The translations under genes and the position numbers were made by a program. Of a DNA stretch of 64,000 nt, positions 63,801 to 64,000 are shown piece by piece. Each line of letters opens with the position of its first letter. Within the stretch, counting starts at the first letter, position 1. The stretch covers positions 123,501 through 187,500 of the forward strand of contig WBZZ01000820.1 in NCBI GenBank assembly GCA_019918135.1, read 5' to 3'. The stretch comes from Paulinella micropora (taxonomy: Eukaryota; Cercozoa; Imbricatea; Euglyphida; Paulinellidae). The notes below the pieces were generated by a model. That model saw only the letters and a list, made by a program, of their open reading frames with translations. It was not told where the DNA came from and did not search any database.

Positions 63801-64000
63801 GAAATTCTTTTTTCCTAGCATTGACTTCATATTGGTTATGGCATCGTAGTGCCCTTCCGTTTTTAGAATGTAAAGGTTTGTCAGCCGTTCGCCTTTCTCA
63901 TCTACTAAATCAGTCTTATAGACGATTTGGTCAGGAAACTCTACAATAACCAAATTATATTTGATGTGCTTAGCAAAGGTATCAATTTCTGGGAGACCGC
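60837..64000 (-). CDS. Protein-primed family B DNA polymerase, partial, with in-frame TGA
   Basis: Replicative polymerase of the element; members of this group start synthesis from a terminal protein. The N-terminal part, open to the right edge, has several CxxC zinc-type pairs. The 3'-5' exonuclease motifs are FFDFEATQ, FIAHNARGYDCQF and YCHSDVDIL. The polymerase motifs are YIDICSLYPTVMYYD (motif A), AKLCLNSLWGKFG (motif B) and YHNTDSVIY (motif C). The two large frames, down to 62,883 and from 62,882, are in the same phase, separated only by a TGA at 62,883-62,885. The code on both sides (SDVDILRKG, then FRKQFLEFGIDPFQYTTIAS) is continuous with the family pattern, in which a Cys normally sits near the TGA position. 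The true start lies beyond 64,000. Confidence 0.85.

Larger units (their letters stand above)
44640..64000. mobile_element. Integrated Polinton-like virus / Maverick-type element, right end outside window
   Basis: The assembly of retroviral-type integrase, packaging ATPase, adenain-like protease, minor and major capsid proteins and protein-primed family B polymerase is diagnostic of the Polinton/Maverick, mavirus and Polinton-like-virus group. Gene density is high, the DNA is AT-rich and unlike the flanking host DNA, and spacers are short. Morphogenesis genes are on plus; integrase and replication genes are on minus. The left boundary is approximate. Several genes are broken, consistent with an endogenous copy. 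Confidence 0.85.

Noticed and set aside
44640-64000. General reassignment of TGA as a sense codon in the viral element
   Set aside because: The genes ending at 52,155 and 59,855 terminate naturally at TGA, so the polymerase TGA is an exception.

Overview
This looks like nuclear DNA from a eukaryotic microbe, probably an alga or other protist of unresolved lineage, with a viral element integrated beside a locally amplified gene cluster. Three compartments differ sharply in base composition. Positions 1 to about 38,096 are extremely GC-rich, with poly-C and poly-G runs and AATAAA/ATTAAA signals after genes. About 38,100-44,640 is of intermediate composition. About 44,640-64,000 is AT-rich and compact, like a virus.

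Left compartment. An unrecognised minus-strand gene (1-2702, running off the left edge) is divergent to a secreted PKD plus BspA-type (DUF285) repeat protein (3007-5153). From 4987 to 35,532 there are three head-to-tail copies of a unit of about 10.19 kb. Each unit carries the 3' end of the first BspA-like gene, a kinase-like gene, two more BspA-like genes (A and B), a chimeric BspA-signal/four-helix membrane gene (C), and the start of a membrane-anchored extracellular gene (E). Both unit junctions are identical and contain a 28-bp filler copied exactly from 526-553. Only the last copy of gene E runs past the breakpoint, and it is itself cut off near 38,097 where the GC-rich sequence stops. 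Several frame breaks private to one copy, most of them in copy 2, lie at short G/C or other mononucleotide runs and look like consensus errors. Breaks shared by all copies (the kinase gene, and the PKD of gene A) are older.

Middle compartment. A minus-strand gene (38,165-40,865) encodes an acidic/Gly-rich, helical, then Arg-Gly-rich protein, broken by a G7 frameshift and an in-frame TAG. It is followed by a 2.9-kb piggyBac-type transposon (41,127-44,013) with recognisable terminal inverted repeats, a TTAA flank, and a transposase that retains its three catalytic aspartates but has one frameshift and one probable intron.

Right compartment. This is a Polinton/Maverick-like or Polinton-like-virus element, incomplete at the right edge. 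It holds a retroviral-type integrase, a long S74-ended fibre-like protein, a packaging ATPase, an adenain/Ulp1-like protease on a long coiled-coil protein, minor and major capsid proteins, two small proteins with a GKYKGKK-type exonuclease-X C-terminal domain, and a protein-primed family B DNA polymerase. The morphogenesis genes are on the plus strand; integrase and replication genes are on the minus strand. Integrase, minor capsid, polymerase and one small gene each carry a lesion, while the ATPase, protease, major capsid and fibre genes are open. The element therefore looks like an integrated copy that has begun to decay. No tRNA, rRNA or CRISPR array was seen.
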